Positions 1-8,776 of a stretch of 64,000 nt of DNA are shown here, piece after piece. Source of the DNA: Planctomycetota bacterium. GTDB lineage: Bacteria; Planctomycetota; UBA8742; UBA2392. The number at the start of each line of letters is the position of its first letter. The first letter of the stretch is position 1. The DNA lies in NCBI GenBank assembly GCA_019636195.1, contig JAHBYA010000001.1, positions 372,172 to 436,171 of the forward strand. The letters are read 5' to 3'. The translations under genes were made by a program, and so were the position numbers. The notes under the pieces were generated by a model, which saw only the letters and a program-made list of their open reading frames with translations, searched no databases and was not told the DNA's origin.

Positions 1-761
1 TCGCCGCCCAGATAAGCTTCGATCACCTTCGGGTTGTTCTGGATTTCGCGCGGCGTGCCCATCGCGATGGTCTTGCCGTAATCGAGCACCTGGATGCGCT
101 CGCAGATGCCCATCACCAGCTTCATGTCATGCTCGATCAGAAGCACCGTCACGCCCAGCTCGTCACGGATGCGCCTGATCAGGATACTCAACTCGCCCTT
201 CTCCAGCGTATTCATGCCCGCCGCGGGCTCGTCAAGGCAGATCAGTTTCGGCTCCGTCGCCAGCGCGCGCGCGATTTCAAGTTTGCGCCGGTGGCCGTAG
301 GGCAATTGCCTGGCTGTGAGGCCCGCGCGGTCTTCCAGGCCCATGAACTCCAGCAGGCGATAGGCCTTGTCGCGCTGGCGCTGCTCTTCGCGGTAATGGC
401 GCGGCGTGCGTAGCAGGCTGTCGAACAGGTTGATCTTTGCGTGCCGGTGCGCGCCGGTCATCGCGTTTTCAAGCACGCTGAGCTCGTCAAACAAGCGAAT
501 GTTTTGAAACGTGCGCGAAACGCCCAACGCCGCCACCTGCGCGGGCGACTTGCCGTTGATGCGCGCACCGTCAAAGTGCACCGTGCCCGCGGTCGGCAGA
601 TACACACCCGTGAGCATGTTGAACACCGTGGTCTTGCCCGCGCCGTTTGGCCCGATCAAGCCGCACAGTTCGCCGGGGGTAATGACAAAGTTGAAGTCAT
701 CCACGGCGGTCAAGCCGCCAAAGCGGATTGTAAGCCCCTTGGTCTCCAGCAGGGCGGTCAT
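1..761 (-). CDS. livG: Branched-chain amino-acid ABC transporter ATP-binding protein LivG (partial, 3' end off window)
   Basis: This is the cytoplasmic ATPase that would power uptake through the LivH/LivM permease. About 253 residues are visible and no stop is reached before the window edge, so only the last few residues are missing (the family is about 255 residues). Walker A GPNGAGKTT lies at residues 37-45. The signature region reads LPYGHRRKLEIARAL, Walker B is LICLDEP followed by AAGMN, and the H-loop is LLIEHDM. The AAGMN and long C-terminal half are typical of LivG rather than LivF. The ATG at 759-761 overlaps the livM stop in an ATGA, which indicates translational coupling. A livF gene is expected just outside the left edge. 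Function is inferred from family and operon; the true substrate could be another amino acid, amide or urea. Confidence 0.93.
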   Translation of the reverse strand, partial: MTALLETKGLTIRFGGLTAVDDFNFVITPGELCGLIGPNGAGKTTVFNMLTGVYLPTAGTVHFDGARINGKSPAQVAALGVSRTFQNIRLFDELSVLENAMTGAHRHAKINLFDSLLRTPRHYREEQRQRDKAYRLLEFMGLEDRAGLTARQLPYGHRRKLEIARALATEPKLICLDEPAAGMNTLEKGELSILIRRIRDELGVTVLLIEHDMKLVMGICERIQVLDYGKTIAMGTPREIQNNPKVIEAYLGG

Positions 762-1825
762 TTGCGCCCCCCGGGGATCACCCGCCGCAGCAGCTTAAGT
801 GAAAGTTCACGCTGCCCGAAGATCCCCTGCGGCCGGAAGATCATCAGCAGTATCAGCACCAGCGCATACACCACCATTCGAATGCCGGGCAAGTTGACCT
901 CGCGCTCAACGTCGCGCAACGCCTCAGGCAGCACGGTCAGCACAATTGCGCCGACGACTGCGCCAGTCAGGCTGCCAAGCCCGCCCAGCACCAGCATGAC
1001 CACGACTTCAATGCTCTTCATGAAGTTGAAGGTGGCTGGGCTGATGGTTTGCAGCAAGTGCGCAAGCAGGCCGCCCGCCACGCCGGCAAAGAAGGCGCCG
1101 TAGATGAATGCCATGACTTTCATGCGGGCGATCCGCACGCCCATGATTTCGGCGGCGAGTTCATTCTCGCGTATCGCAATCAGCGCGCGGCCGAAGGTGC
1201 TGCGCTGCAGGTTTACGCTGAACACGATGCAGACCACGCACACGGCGAAAATCCAGCTCGTGTTCGCGAGCGGCGGCAGGCCCGGCAGCCCCGTGGCGCC
1301 GCCGATCTGCGGAATGTTCGTGATCACGACGCGCACAATCTCGCCAAAGCCCAGCGTCGCGATCGCAAGATAGTCGCCGCGCAGTCGCAGCGCCGGTATG
1401 CCGACCACCAGCCCCGCCAGCGCCGAGACGACGCCGCCCGCGATCAAGCCGGGCAGAAATCCCCATGCGGCGATTGACTGCAATTGCTCGCTGCCGGCGG
1501 CGGCAAGATCGGCCCCGAACATCTCAGCCATTCGCGCCGCCAGCGAAGGTTCACTTACATACTGCGCCGACGCCGCGTCGTAGTACCGCTGTGTGGTCGT
1601 GAAAAGTGAGCACACATACGCGCCGATGGCCATGAACCCGGCATGGCCAAGGCTGAACTGCCCGCACAGGCCGTTGATCACGTTCAGGCTGACTGCGAGC
1701 ACAATTGCAACGCCACACAGGTTGATCACGCGCACGACGTAATCGTCAATGAACTCCGCCAGCACCGCGTTCAGCACGACCGCGCCGATGATGCCCGCGA
1801 CAAGTACTGCTCCGGTGCGAAGCAT
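758..1825 (-). CDS. livM: Branched-chain amino-acid ABC transporter permease LivM
   Basis: Inner-membrane permease of 355 residues with about eight to ten hydrophobic segments, the usual length and pattern for LivM. The family motif around NGLCGQFSLGHAGFMAIGAY is at residues 51-70, and the EAA-like cytoplasmic loop reads ALIAIRENELAAEIMGV. An insert of about 45 hydrophilic residues after the third membrane segment (YYDAASAQYVSEPSL) is periplasmic and common in LivM. The start ATG shares one base with the livH stop (TGATG) and the stop overlaps the livG start, so H, M and G are translationally coupled. Confidence 0.94.
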   Translation of the reverse strand: MLRTGAVLVAGIIGAVVLNAVLAEFIDDYVVRVINLCGVAIVLAVSLNVINGLCGQFSLGHAGFMAIGAYVCSLFTTTQRYYDAASAQYVSEPSLAARMAEMFGADLAAAGSEQLQSIAAWGFLPGLIAGGVVSALAGLVVGIPALRLRGDYLAIATLGFGEIVRVVITNIPQIGGATGLPGLPPLANTSWIFAVCVVCIVFSVNLQRSTFGRALIAIRENELAAEIMGVRIARMKVMAFIYGAFFAGVAGGLLAHLLQTISPATFNFMKSIEVVVMLVLGGLGSLTGAVVGAIVLTVLPEALRDVEREVNLPGIRMVVYALVLILLMIFRPQGIFGQRELSLKLLRRVIPGGRK

Positions 1826-2769
1826 CAGACCTTCTCCCGGCCTGTTTTGCCCAGCAACCCGGTCGGCTTGACCAGCAGCACCACAATCAGCACCGCAAAT
1901 GCCACGGCCTCGGTGTATTCCGGCTTCTGCCAGCCGACCAGCGCCTCCAGCACGCCCAGCAGCAGGCCGCCCAGCGCCGCGCCGGGAATGCTGCCGATGC
2001 CGCCCAGCACCGCGGCGACAAACGCCTTCAGCCCCGCCATCAGGCCCATCATCGGCGTCAGGCGCGGCTGGTCCATGGCGACCAGCATGCCGGCGACAGC
2101 GGCCATAATGCTGCCGATGGCAAACGTCATGGCGATGGTGCGGTTGACGTTGACGCCCATCAGTCGCGCCGTGCGCATGTCGAAACTGACGGCGCGCATC
2201 GCCGAGCCGGGCCGCGTGTGCTGCACAAACAGGTGCAGGCCGGTCATCATGATCGCGGCGACGGCAATGATGATCAGCTTGGTGTTGGCCAGCGCGATCG
2301 GACCCAGCTGCACCGACGTCTGCTGCACCAGTTGCGGGTAGCCGCGCGGGTCAGCCGAAAACGCCATCTGGGCAAGGTTCTGAAGCAGCAGACTCACGCC
2401 GATTGCGGTGATCAACGCCGCCAGCCGGCTTGCCTTGCGCAACGGACGATAGGCCAGCCGCTCGATCAGCATGCCGGTCAGCGCGCATGCGCTCATGGCG
2501 GCGACAAACAGCAGGCCCACGATGTACAGCGGCACGCTGGGCTTTTCGCCCGCGTCGGGCACGTAGCCAAGCCAGCGGGCGGGCCAGTAGCTGTAGTACG
2601 CGCCCAGCATATAGACTTCGCCGTGGGCAAAGTTGATCAACTGCAGCACGCCATAGACCATGGTGTAGCCCACGGCAATCAGCGCGTACACGCTGCCCAT
2701 GGCGATGCCGTTGCCAAGCTGCTGCAGCAGCGTGTCGAAGCTACCGGGCGTGGCTTGGGCAAGCAGCAA
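1825..2769 (-). CDS. livH: Branched-chain amino-acid ABC transporter permease LivH
   Basis: Second inner-membrane permease of the transporter, 314 residues. The diagnostic LivH stretch GVLQLINFAHGEVYMLGAY is at residues 40-58, preceded by GSVYALIAVGYTMVYG. The C-terminal half has LGGIGSIPGAALGGLLLG, typical of the family. The chosen start is a TTG at 2767-2769 because a GGAGAG lies four bases upstream and the next ATG would delete the first conserved segment. It lies 67 bases downstream of livK, with a stable stem-loop between them. Confidence 0.92.
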   Translation of the reverse strand: MLLAQATPGSFDTLLQQLGNGIAMGSVYALIAVGYTMVYGVLQLINFAHGEVYMLGAYYSYWPARWLGYVPDAGEKPSVPLYIVGLLFVAAMSACALTGMLIERLAYRPLRKASRLAALITAIGVSLLLQNLAQMAFSADPRGYPQLVQQTSVQLGPIALANTKLIIIAVAAIMMTGLHLFVQHTRPGSAMRAVSFDMRTARLMGVNVNRTIAMTFAIGSIMAAVAGMLVAMDQPRLTPMMGLMAGLKAFVAAVLGGIGSIPGAALGGLLLGVLEALVGWQKPEYTEAVAFAVLIVVLLVKPTGLLGKTGREKV

Positions 2770-2795
2770 GGCGCTCTCCGGGCAATGGCGGGACG

Positions 2796-2822
2796 GCCCC
2801 TGTTCTCAAGGAAAACAGGGGC
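2796..2822 (-). promoter_or_regulatory. Intercistronic stem-loop between livK and livH
   Basis: A perfect 9-bp stem (gcccctgtt / aacaggggc, 2796-2804 with 2814-2822) with a 9-base loop lies between the livK stop and the livH start. No T-run follows, so it is not a classical terminator. In binding-protein-dependent ABC operons such hairpins often protect the upstream mRNA or partly attenuate the downstream genes, so that the binding protein outnumbers the permease. That role is inferred here. Confidence 0.5.
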
Positions 2823-2836
2823 GTTGCCAGTTGCGC

Positions 2837-4009
2837 TTACTCCACTTCTTCGGGCTTGATCTGGCGCACGGGCAGGAAGCGCGCGCCCTTGATCTGCAGC
2901 ATGCTGATCGGCTTGCGCGCGTTGCGCTTGCTGTCGATGCTGAAGGTGCCGGTGACGCCCTTGAAGTCCTTGATGCCGGCCATCGCGTCGCGGACTTTGG
3001 CGCGGTCGAACTCGCCCGCCTGCTCGATCGCCTGCTTCACGAAGTACACCACGTCATAGCCCAGCGCCGCCAGACTGGTCGGGGCCTTGCCGTGCTTATC
3101 TGTGTACTTCTTTACGAAGTTCTGGACGTTCTCGGCCTTGTCTTCCTGGCTGTAGTGGTTGCCGAAGTAGCTGCCCTCAAGGGCATCGCCGGCTTCCGGC
3201 ACCAGTTTGTCGCTTTCCCAGCCATCGCCGCCGAGCATCGGCACGTTGATACCTTGCGCCTTGACCTGCTTGGCGATCAGCGACATGTCGGTGTAATAGA
3301 CCGGCGCGAAAATGATGTCGGCGCCGCTGCCCTTGATGTTGCTGACCTGCGTGTTGAAGTCGCTGGTGTTGGCGGCGTAGGTCTGCTCGGTCACGATCTG
3401 ACCGCCCAGCGCCGTGAACTTGCTTTTGAAAAAGTTGGCCAGGCCGGTGCTGTAGGCGTCGTCGCGGTTGGCCAGTATGGCGGCTTTGCGCTTGCCGAGG
3501 TCCTTGTACGCGAACACGGCGCACGCGCCGCCCTGGAAGTCATCCAGATAGCAGATGCGGAAGATGTAGTCGCCCTGCTCGGTCACTGTCGGGTTGGTGC
3601 TGCTGGGGCTGACCATCGGGATCTTGTTGGCCTGGAACACCGGCGCCGCCGCAAGGCTCAGACCTGAAGCCACCGCGCCCATCGCGACCAGCACCTTGTC
3701 CTGCGTGGCAAGCTTGGTGGCTGCGTTGCCCGCAGACTCGGCTTTGCTTTCGGTGTCGTAGAACACCATGTTGATCTTCTTGCCCTTGATGCCGCCCGCT
3801 TCGTTGATTTCGGCAACCGCGATCTCCGCGCCGTTCTTTGTGTCGAGGCCGAATGTCGCAATCGCACCCGTCGTGCTGACAAACAGCCCCAGGTTCACGT
3901 TCTCGCCGGTAGTGCCCCCGCCTGCTTCATTGCCCCTGTCTTTGCACCCGGCTGTGAACGCAACCAGCAACCCAGCCGCGACAAACAGCGAAATCAATGC
4001 CTTGCGCAT
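2837..4009 (-). CDS. livK: Branched-chain amino-acid ABC transporter substrate-binding lipoprotein
   Basis: Periplasmic ligand-binding component (type I periplasmic binding fold, Peripla_BP_6), 390 residues. The N-terminus is a lipoprotein signal ending FTAGC with the lipid-attachment Cys at residue 22, so it should be membrane-anchored. The mature domain begins NLGLFVSTTGAIATFGLDTKNGAEIAVAEINEAGGIKGK (shown here only to mark the motif; the family signature is NGAEIAVAEINEAGG). The ATG at 4009 is chosen over an in-frame TTG at 4024 because AAGGAG ends five bases upstream of it. It is first in the livKHMG operon. A short 'aaaacagggg..ttgcc' sequence occurs both just upstream (4023) and just downstream (2812) of the gene. 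Confidence 0.9.
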   Translation of the reverse strand: MRKALISLFVAAGLLVAFTAGCKDRGNEAGGGTTGENVNLGLFVSTTGAIATFGLDTKNGAEIAVAEINEAGGIKGKKINMVFYDTESKAESAGNAATKLATQDKVLVAMGAVASGLSLAAAPVFQANKIPMVSPSSTNPTVTEQGDYIFRICYLDDFQGGACAVFAYKDLGKRKAAILANRDDAYSTGLANFFKSKFTALGGQIVTEQTYAANTSDFNTQVSNIKGSGADIIFAPVYYTDMSLIAKQVKAQGINVPMLGGDGWESDKLVPEAGDALEGSYFGNHYSQEDKAENVQNFVKKYTDKHGKAPTSLAALGYDVVYFVKQAIEQAGEFDRAKVRDAMAGIKDFKGVTGTFSIDSKRNARKPISMLQIKGARFLPVRQIKPEEVE

Positions 4010-4135
4010 TGGAAGCTCCTTCAAAACAGGGGTTGCCCCCTACCTGTAGAATCGGCGTGAGAATAGCCATAACCCTGTGGCTCTCAAGCACAAACGTGCT
4101 CTCGCGCGCGCTTGCGCGGCATGTAACCTTGCGGC

Positions 4136-4567
4136 ATGACCATGGACGAAGCCCTGAAGCTGTCGATTGACGGCGACTACGTTACCTGCGGCCTGAAGAA
4201 GCCTTTTTATGTGATCGCCCGCGACGGCGACATCCAGTGCTTTGTTGGCTTCCGTAACAAGGTGCGGGACTTCGACAACGAAGCCAGTGTCGTGATCTGG
4301 GAAAAGGACCGCGTGATCAAAGAAGCCGTTGAATTCATCGCGCGCATGGGCGAAGTTCGCCTTGGGCCCTGCCGCGAAGAAACGATCCCCGAGCCCGACA
4401 CGCTGGAAGAATTCCTGCGCAGCTTTTCGATTCACGGCAACCTCGCCAGCTACTTTCCGCCGATTCTGGAAAAGCTGGGCCTGTGCGAAGTGTTCAAGAA
4501 GGGGCGCGCGCTTTACGTGAAGGTCAAGGGTGACTCGTCTGCGGGTGCAACGGCCAACGACGGGTAA
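4136..4567 (+). CDS. Hypothetical protein, about 143 aa
   Basis: I do not recognise the family. The protein is soluble, acidic and has no signal peptide or membrane segment. The sequence looks like a real globular protein, with regular alternation in the first half (YVTCGLKKPFYVIARDGD, VRDFDNEASVVIWEKD) that suggests a beta-rich fold, then an amphipathic helical half (DTLEEFLRSFSIHGNLASYF, PPILEKLGLCEVFKKG). The start at 4136 is preceded by a GC-rich region without a strong ribosome binding site; a second in-frame ATG lies two codons later. It is divergent from livK and may be transcribed with the LON-domain gene 60 bases downstream. Confidence 0.75.
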   Translation: MTMDEALKLSIDGDYVTCGLKKPFYVIARDGDIQCFVGFRNKVRDFDNEASVVIWEKDRVIKEAVEFIARMGEVRLGPCREETIPEPDTLEEFLRSFSIHGNLASYFPPILEKLGLCEVFKKGRALYVKVKGDSSAGATANDG

Positions 4568-4590
4568 CCGCTGCACTTTGGGCGCGCCGC

Positions 4591-4608
4591 AAGGGGGTCA
4601 GACCCCTT
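4591..4608. repeat. Short palindrome AAGGGGGTCAGACCCCTT
   Basis: A near-perfect palindrome (ggggtc-a-gacccc with flanking aa/tt) lies between the hypothetical gene and the LON-domain gene. A related sequence, aaaaaggggtctggcccc, is present at 63137-63154 beside the REP elements. It may be a dispersed intergenic palindrome or a weak bidirectional terminator; no T-run follows. Confidence 0.5.
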
Positions 4609-4627
4609 CAGCCGCGGGGCATAAACG

Positions 4628-5305
4628 ATGAGCGATGAACTACCTGATCTGTCCCATGGCATACCGGTGTTTCCCTTGCCGGGCATGACGCTGTTTCCGC
4701 ACACGCACCTGCCGCTGCACATCTTTGAAGAGCGCTACCGCAACCTGATGCAAGACACGTTGCGCAAACCCGAACGCGAACACTGCTTTGCGATGGGCAC
4801 GCTGATTGACCTGCCCGGCGAATCGCTGGGCGACCCACCGGTGTACCTGTATGCGGGCGTCGGCCGCGTGGTCGAGTACTCACGCATGCCCGACGGCCGC
4901 TTCATGCTGGTGCTGCAAGGCATCGGCCGCGCCCGCCTGACCGGCGAGTTGCCGCTTTTGAACGGCTACCGCGTGTTCAACGCTGAATGGGTGGCAGACC
5001 TGCACACCACCACTGAGCCCGCATGGGGAGACAACCTGGGCCATGAACTCAAGGCGCTGGCTGTGGCCCTGCTGCGCGAGCAGGCCGAGAAGTTCCGCCG
5101 CGTGCTGAGCGACGAAATCGAGCTTGGCCCGCTGACCGACATGCTGTGCGGCTATCTGCCGTTTCCGCCCGAGTTCAAGCTTGAGCAGCTCAGCACACCC
5201 AACATAATCGAGCGTGCAGCCGCCACCATCAGCCTGCTTGAACGCATGCTCGGCGACGTGCCGCAACGCCCCCTTAAGCCCGACGACCCGCCAGCCGCCA
5301 ACTAG
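4628..5305 (+). CDS. LON substrate-binding-domain protein
   Basis: A 225-residue stand-alone protein related to the N-terminal substrate-binding (PUA-like) domain of Lon protease. It starts with the typical IPVFPLPGMTLFPHTHLPLHIFEERY pattern at about residues 12-37 (key elements PLPGMTLFP and LHIFEERYR). It continues with GVGRVVEYSRMPDGRFMLVLQGIGRARL and ends in the usual helical segment. It has no AAA or protease domain, so it is not Lon itself. Proteins of this type are widespread and poorly characterised. The stop TAG overlaps head-on with the dxr stop by three bases. Confidence 0.88.
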   Translation: MSDELPDLSHGIPVFPLPGMTLFPHTHLPLHIFEERYRNLMQDTLRKPEREHCFAMGTLIDLPGESLGDPPVYLYAGVGRVVEYSRMPDGRFMLVLQGIGRARLTGELPLLNGYRVFNAEWVADLHTTTEPAWGDNLGHELKALAVALLREQAEKFRRVLSDEIELGPLTDMLCGYLPFPPEFKLEQLSTPNIIERAAATISLLERMLGDVPQRPLKPDDPPAAN

Positions 5306-6462
5306 CTGCGCGCCTGTTCGCGGGCCCACTTGTCGGCGGCCAGCACTTGGTCAAGGTCCGGCTGGGCGATGTTGCTGTGGGCTTCGCAGGCCTTTGCGAC
5401 CGTGCGGTAGATATCGAGATACCCGATGTCGCCAGCCAGAAAACGCTCGACGGCGATTTCGTTGGCGGCGTTGAAAACCGCGCCCAGCGTGCCGCCGGCC
5501 TCCGCAACTTCAAAGCCGAGCTCAAGGGCCGGGAAGCGCTTGTAGTCCACGGGTTCAAACGTGAGCGTCGCCATCTTTTCCCAGGGCCACGTCGGGACGG
5601 GCTGTGCGATGCGTGCCGGGTAGCTGAGCGCAAACTGGATCGGGATTTTCATGTCCGTCGGCCCAAGGTGCGCGATGATGCTGGCATCGACAAACTCGAC
5701 CATGCTGTGCACCACGCTTTGCGGGTGTATCACAGCGTCAAGGCGTGAGCGCGGCACGTCAAACAGCCAGCGTGCTTCGATCACTTCCAGCGCCTTGTTG
5801 AACAGCGTGCTGCTGTCGATGGTGATCTTGGGCCCCATCTGCCACGTCGGATGTTTTAAGGCCTGCTGGACGGTGACGTTTTCGAGCTCGGCGATCGGCG
5901 TGGTGCGGAAAGGCCCGCCGCTTGCTGTCAGGATAATGCGCTTGACCTCGGCGCGGTTTTCGCCGCGCAGGCATTGAAAAATCGCGCTGTGTTCGCTGTC
6001 CACGGGCAGCAGCTCGGCGCCGGTCTGCTTGCAGATGGCGGTCAAAATCGGCCCGGTCATCACCAGCGACTCTTTGTTCGCCAGCGCAATGCGCTTGCCG
6101 CGCTTGGCGGCCTCCAGCACCGCGGGCAAGCCGGCGGCGCCCGTCACGCTGGCCAGCAGCACGTCGTAGTCAAGCTCGCGGGCAAGCTCAGCCATGGCGT
6201 GCGCGCCGTCAAAGCGCCACTCGGTTTTAACTTTGGACTTGAGCTCTTCGACCGCGCCGCGGGCCTCAATGGCGGCTTGCGGGTCGCAGATGCAGGCCAC
6301 AGCGGGGCGAAACTCGCGCACGGCATCCAGCAGTTGCAGATAGCGCCGCCCGGCCGACATGCCCGTGATTTCAAATTTGTCGGCATGCTGCCGGACCACG
6401 TCGAGGGTGCTGGCCCCAATGCTGCCACTGGCGCCAAGCAAAAGTATGCGCGTGCGTGCCAT
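5302..6462 (-). CDS. dxr: 1-deoxy-D-xylulose 5-phosphate reductoisomerase
   Basis: Catalyses the NADPH-dependent second step of the MEP isoprenoid pathway, converting DXP to MEP. About 386 residues, the normal length. The N-terminal NADPH site LLGASGSIG is within the first 20 residues. ALANKESLVMTG and the metal and substrate site LLPVDSEHSAIFQCL are present, as are IDSSTLFNKALEVIEA and VIHPQSVVHSMVEF. The ATG at 6462 is chosen because AGGAAG lies just upstream; the in-frame GTG at 6468 would sit inside that site. It follows gltA with a 120-base gap containing a stem-loop. It supplies precursors for the carotenoid and terpenoid-type functions suggested elsewhere in the window. Confidence 0.96.
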   Translation of the reverse strand: MARTRILLLGASGSIGASTLDVVRQHADKFEITGMSAGRRYLQLLDAVREFRPAVACICDPQAAIEARGAVEELKSKVKTEWRFDGAHAMAELARELDYDVLLASVTGAAGLPAVLEAAKRGKRIALANKESLVMTGPILTAICKQTGAELLPVDSEHSAIFQCLRGENRAEVKRIILTASGGPFRTTPIAELENVTVQQALKHPTWQMGPKITIDSSTLFNKALEVIEARWLFDVPRSRLDAVIHPQSVVHSMVEFVDASIIAHLGPTDMKIPIQFALSYPARIAQPVPTWPWEKMATLTFEPVDYKRFPALELGFEVAEAGGTLGAVFNAANEIAVERFLAGDIGYLDIYRTVAKACEAHSNIAQPDLDQVLAADKWAREQARS

Positions 6463-6546
6463 GCCCACTTCCTACCACTCCGCTGTGCAGTTGGCGAGTG
6501 AGCACTTGCCCGTCGCGTTTGCCTGCAATCTCCCGCCCCGGAGTGT

Positions 6547-6561
6547 CGCCCCTTCGGGGCG
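6547..6561 (-). promoter_or_regulatory. GC-rich stem-loop between gltA and dxr
   Basis: The sequence cgcccc-ttc-ggggcg forms a 6-bp GC stem in the gap between the gltA stop and the dxr start. It lacks a U-tract. It could be an mRNA processing or stabilising element or a weak terminator. Nothing else regulatory is visible in this gap. Confidence 0.35.
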
Positions 6562-6582
6562 AAAGGCCGATGTCTTGCGACG

Positions 6583-7725
6583 CTAGCGCTGGTCCATCGG
6601 GACAAACGGCTTATCGACTTCGCCGATGTAGTTGGCGGCTGGGCGGATCAGCTTGTTGTGCGCCTGCTGCTCAATCACGTGGGCGCACCAGCCGACGACG
6701 CGGCTTACCGCGAAAATGGGCGTGTAGATTTCCGGCGGCAGGCCCATCATGTAGTAGGTGCTGGCGCTGTAGAAATCGACGTTGGGGTACAGCGGCTTTT
6801 CGCGGCCCTTCATGATGCCTTCAATCTGGTCCGACATTTCGTACCACTTGGTGGTGCCGCGTTCTTCGCCCGTCTTCTTGCTGTACTTCTTCAGCACAAT
6901 CGCGCGCGGGTCCAGCGTTTTGTACACCGCGTGGCCAAAGCCCATCAGGCGAAAGCCCTTGTCCTGGAACTTCTTTTCCAGCCACGGCTTGATGTTGGCG
7001 GGCTCGCGGATTTCAAGCAGCGTCATAATCACGCCCTCGTTCGCGCCGCCGTGCAGCGGGCCCTTCAGCGCGCCGATGGCGCCGGTGATGGCGCTGTACA
7101 TGTCGCTGAGGGTGGCCGCGATCACGCGCGCGGTAAACGTGCTGGCGTTGAAGCTGTGCTCGGCGTGCAGCACCAGCGCCACGTCCATGGTGCGCGCGGC
7201 GTCTTTGCCCGGCGCCTTGCCGTGCAGCATGTACAGGAAGTTGGCGGCGTGATCGAGCTCGGGGTTGGGCGCCACCGGCTCTTCGCCGCGGCGCAGGCGA
7301 TAGTCCATCGCCACAATCTCCGGAAACTGCGCGATCAGCCGGATCGCCTTGCGCACAATGCCTTCCGGCGAGTTGTCGTTGGGCGCGGGGTCCGTCAATG
7401 CAAGCGCGCTGGCCGCTGTGCGCAGCACATCCATGGGGATGCTGGTCTTGGGCGCGCTCTTGATCACGTCGCGCACGCCGAACGGCAGGCCGCGGGCGTC
7501 TTTCAGGTCTTTGGTGATCTGCGCAAGCTCAGTCTTGTTGGGCAGCTTGCCGTGAAGCAGCAACCAGACAACTTCTTCGTAGGTGCAGCGCTCCGCCAGC
7601 TCAAGAATGTTGTAGCCGTAATAGTACAGCCTGCCTTCTTCGCCGATAATCTTGCAGATGCGCGTGTCGTCAACGGTGACGCCGCGGAGGCCATACGCTA
7701 CGCCCGGTGTGCCGGCTTCAGTCAT
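6583..7725 (-). CDS. gltA: Citrate synthase (short, type II-like)
   Basis: Condenses oxaloacetate and acetyl-CoA at the entry of the TCA cycle. About 380 residues from the ATG at 7725, which has AGGGA six bases upstream; longer in-frame starts exist up to 7803. Active-site motifs are intact: LVLHAEHSFNASTF, GPLHGGANEGV, MGFGHAVYKTLDPRA with the catalytic His, and the Asp in YPNVDFYSAS. The Arg in RPAANYIG at the C-terminus also matches. The short length and lack of the NADH-binding N-terminal extension fit the group that includes 2-methylcitrate synthases, so that activity cannot be excluded. No prp genes are adjacent, which favours citrate synthase. Confidence 0.92.
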   Translation of the reverse strand: MTEAGTPGVAYGLRGVTVDDTRICKIIGEEGRLYYYGYNILELAERCTYEEVVWLLLHGKLPNKTELAQITKDLKDARGLPFGVRDVIKSAPKTSIPMDVLRTAASALALTDPAPNDNSPEGIVRKAIRLIAQFPEIVAMDYRLRRGEEPVAPNPELDHAANFLYMLHGKAPGKDAARTMDVALVLHAEHSFNASTFTARVIAATLSDMYSAITGAIGALKGPLHGGANEGVIMTLLEIREPANIKPWLEKKFQDKGFRLMGFGHAVYKTLDPRAIVLKKYSKKTGEERGTTKWYEMSDQIEGIMKGREKPLYPNVDFYSASTYYMMGLPPEIYTPIFAVSRVVGWCAHVIEQQAHNKLIRPAANYIGEVDKPFVPMDQR

Positions 7726-7923
7726 GACAAATCCCTGGTTCGTCGTCTGCGGAATCATAACCCCAAGGGCAAGCGCCGCAAGCGGGGCCGGACGGCGTTT
7801 CAAACCTCAAGTACCGCGCCCGGCCTGCCCGTTAAATGCAGCGCGCCAACGTGCCCCGACCACGGAACTCCGGACGTCTTCCACACCTTGACCTGCCACC
7901 GCTGCAACCGCTACAAGCACGTC

Positions 7924-8634
7924 ATGCCCACCTACAAGCGACCGCTGCTCAAACTCTCCGGTGAAGCCTTCGGGCCCGAAGGCGGCATGGGCATCGACGG
8001 CAAGCGCATGCTGGCGATTGCCCACACCATCAAGGCGGTGCTGGCAATCCCGGTGCAGCTGGCAGTAGTCGTGGGCGGCGGAAACTTCGTGCGCGGCAGC
8101 CAGCTTGACATCACCGGCATCAACAAGGCCACCGCCGACTACATGGGCATGCTGGGCACGGTCATGAACGCGATTGCCCTGCAGGACGTGTGCGAAAGCG
8201 TCGGCGTCGAAACCCGCGTACTCAGCAGCCTGGACGTGCCCCGCGTGGCCGAAAAATGGGTGCGCCGGCGCGCGATCCGCCACATGGAAAAAGGCCGCGT
8301 TTCGATCATCGCAGCCGGCACCGGCAACCCGCATTTCACGACCGACACAGCCGCGGCCCAGCGCGCCATTGAAATCGGCTGTGACGTAATCATCAAGGCC
8401 ACCAAGGTTGACGGCGTTTACGACAGCGACCCCAAAATGAACAAGGGCGCCAAGCGCATTGCCAAGCTGACCTATCAAGAGGCGCTGGAAAAGAACTTGC
8501 GCTTCATGGACCAGACGGCGATTGCCCTTTGCAAAGAACACAACATGCCGGTGCTGGTAACGGACATGAACGAGCCCGGCAACATCGAAGCTGCCATCAA
8601 GGGCAAGCCAGTCGGCACGTTGATCGAAAACTGA
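7924..8634 (+). CDS. pyrH: UMP kinase (uridylate kinase)
   Basis: Phosphorylates UMP to UDP in the cytoplasm. 236 residues, the normal length. It starts with the amino-acid-kinase motif LLKLSGEAFG. VVVGGGNFVRG, the central ADYMGMLGTVMNAIALQD and IAAGTGNPHFTTDTAAA (the family GTGNPFFTTDTAA) all match PyrH. The ATG at 7924 sits one codon before the conserved core; no strong ribosome site is visible. In most bacteria frr follows directly, but here frr lies 2.9 kb downstream behind two lower-GC genes. Confidence 0.96.
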   Translation: MPTYKRPLLKLSGEAFGPEGGMGIDGKRMLAIAHTIKAVLAIPVQLAVVVGGGNFVRGSQLDITGINKATADYMGMLGTVMNAIALQDVCESVGVETRVLSSLDVPRVAEKWVRRRAIRHMEKGRVSIIAAGTGNPHFTTDTAAAQRAIEIGCDVIIKATKVDGVYDSDPKMNKGAKRIAKLTYQEALEKNLRFMDQTAIALCKEHNMPVLVTDMNEPGNIEAAIKGKPVGTLIEN

Positions 8635-8776
8635 CAGTAGAACATCAGCTGGTGCAATGGAGACTCTTTTTGCGCCAGCGACTGAGATCACGCTTGCCGT
8701 GCGATCCATCCAAGGCATAGAATGACTCGAGCAGAAATGTGACTCGCGGTGGAGAAACCTATGCGCTTGCCTGCTT

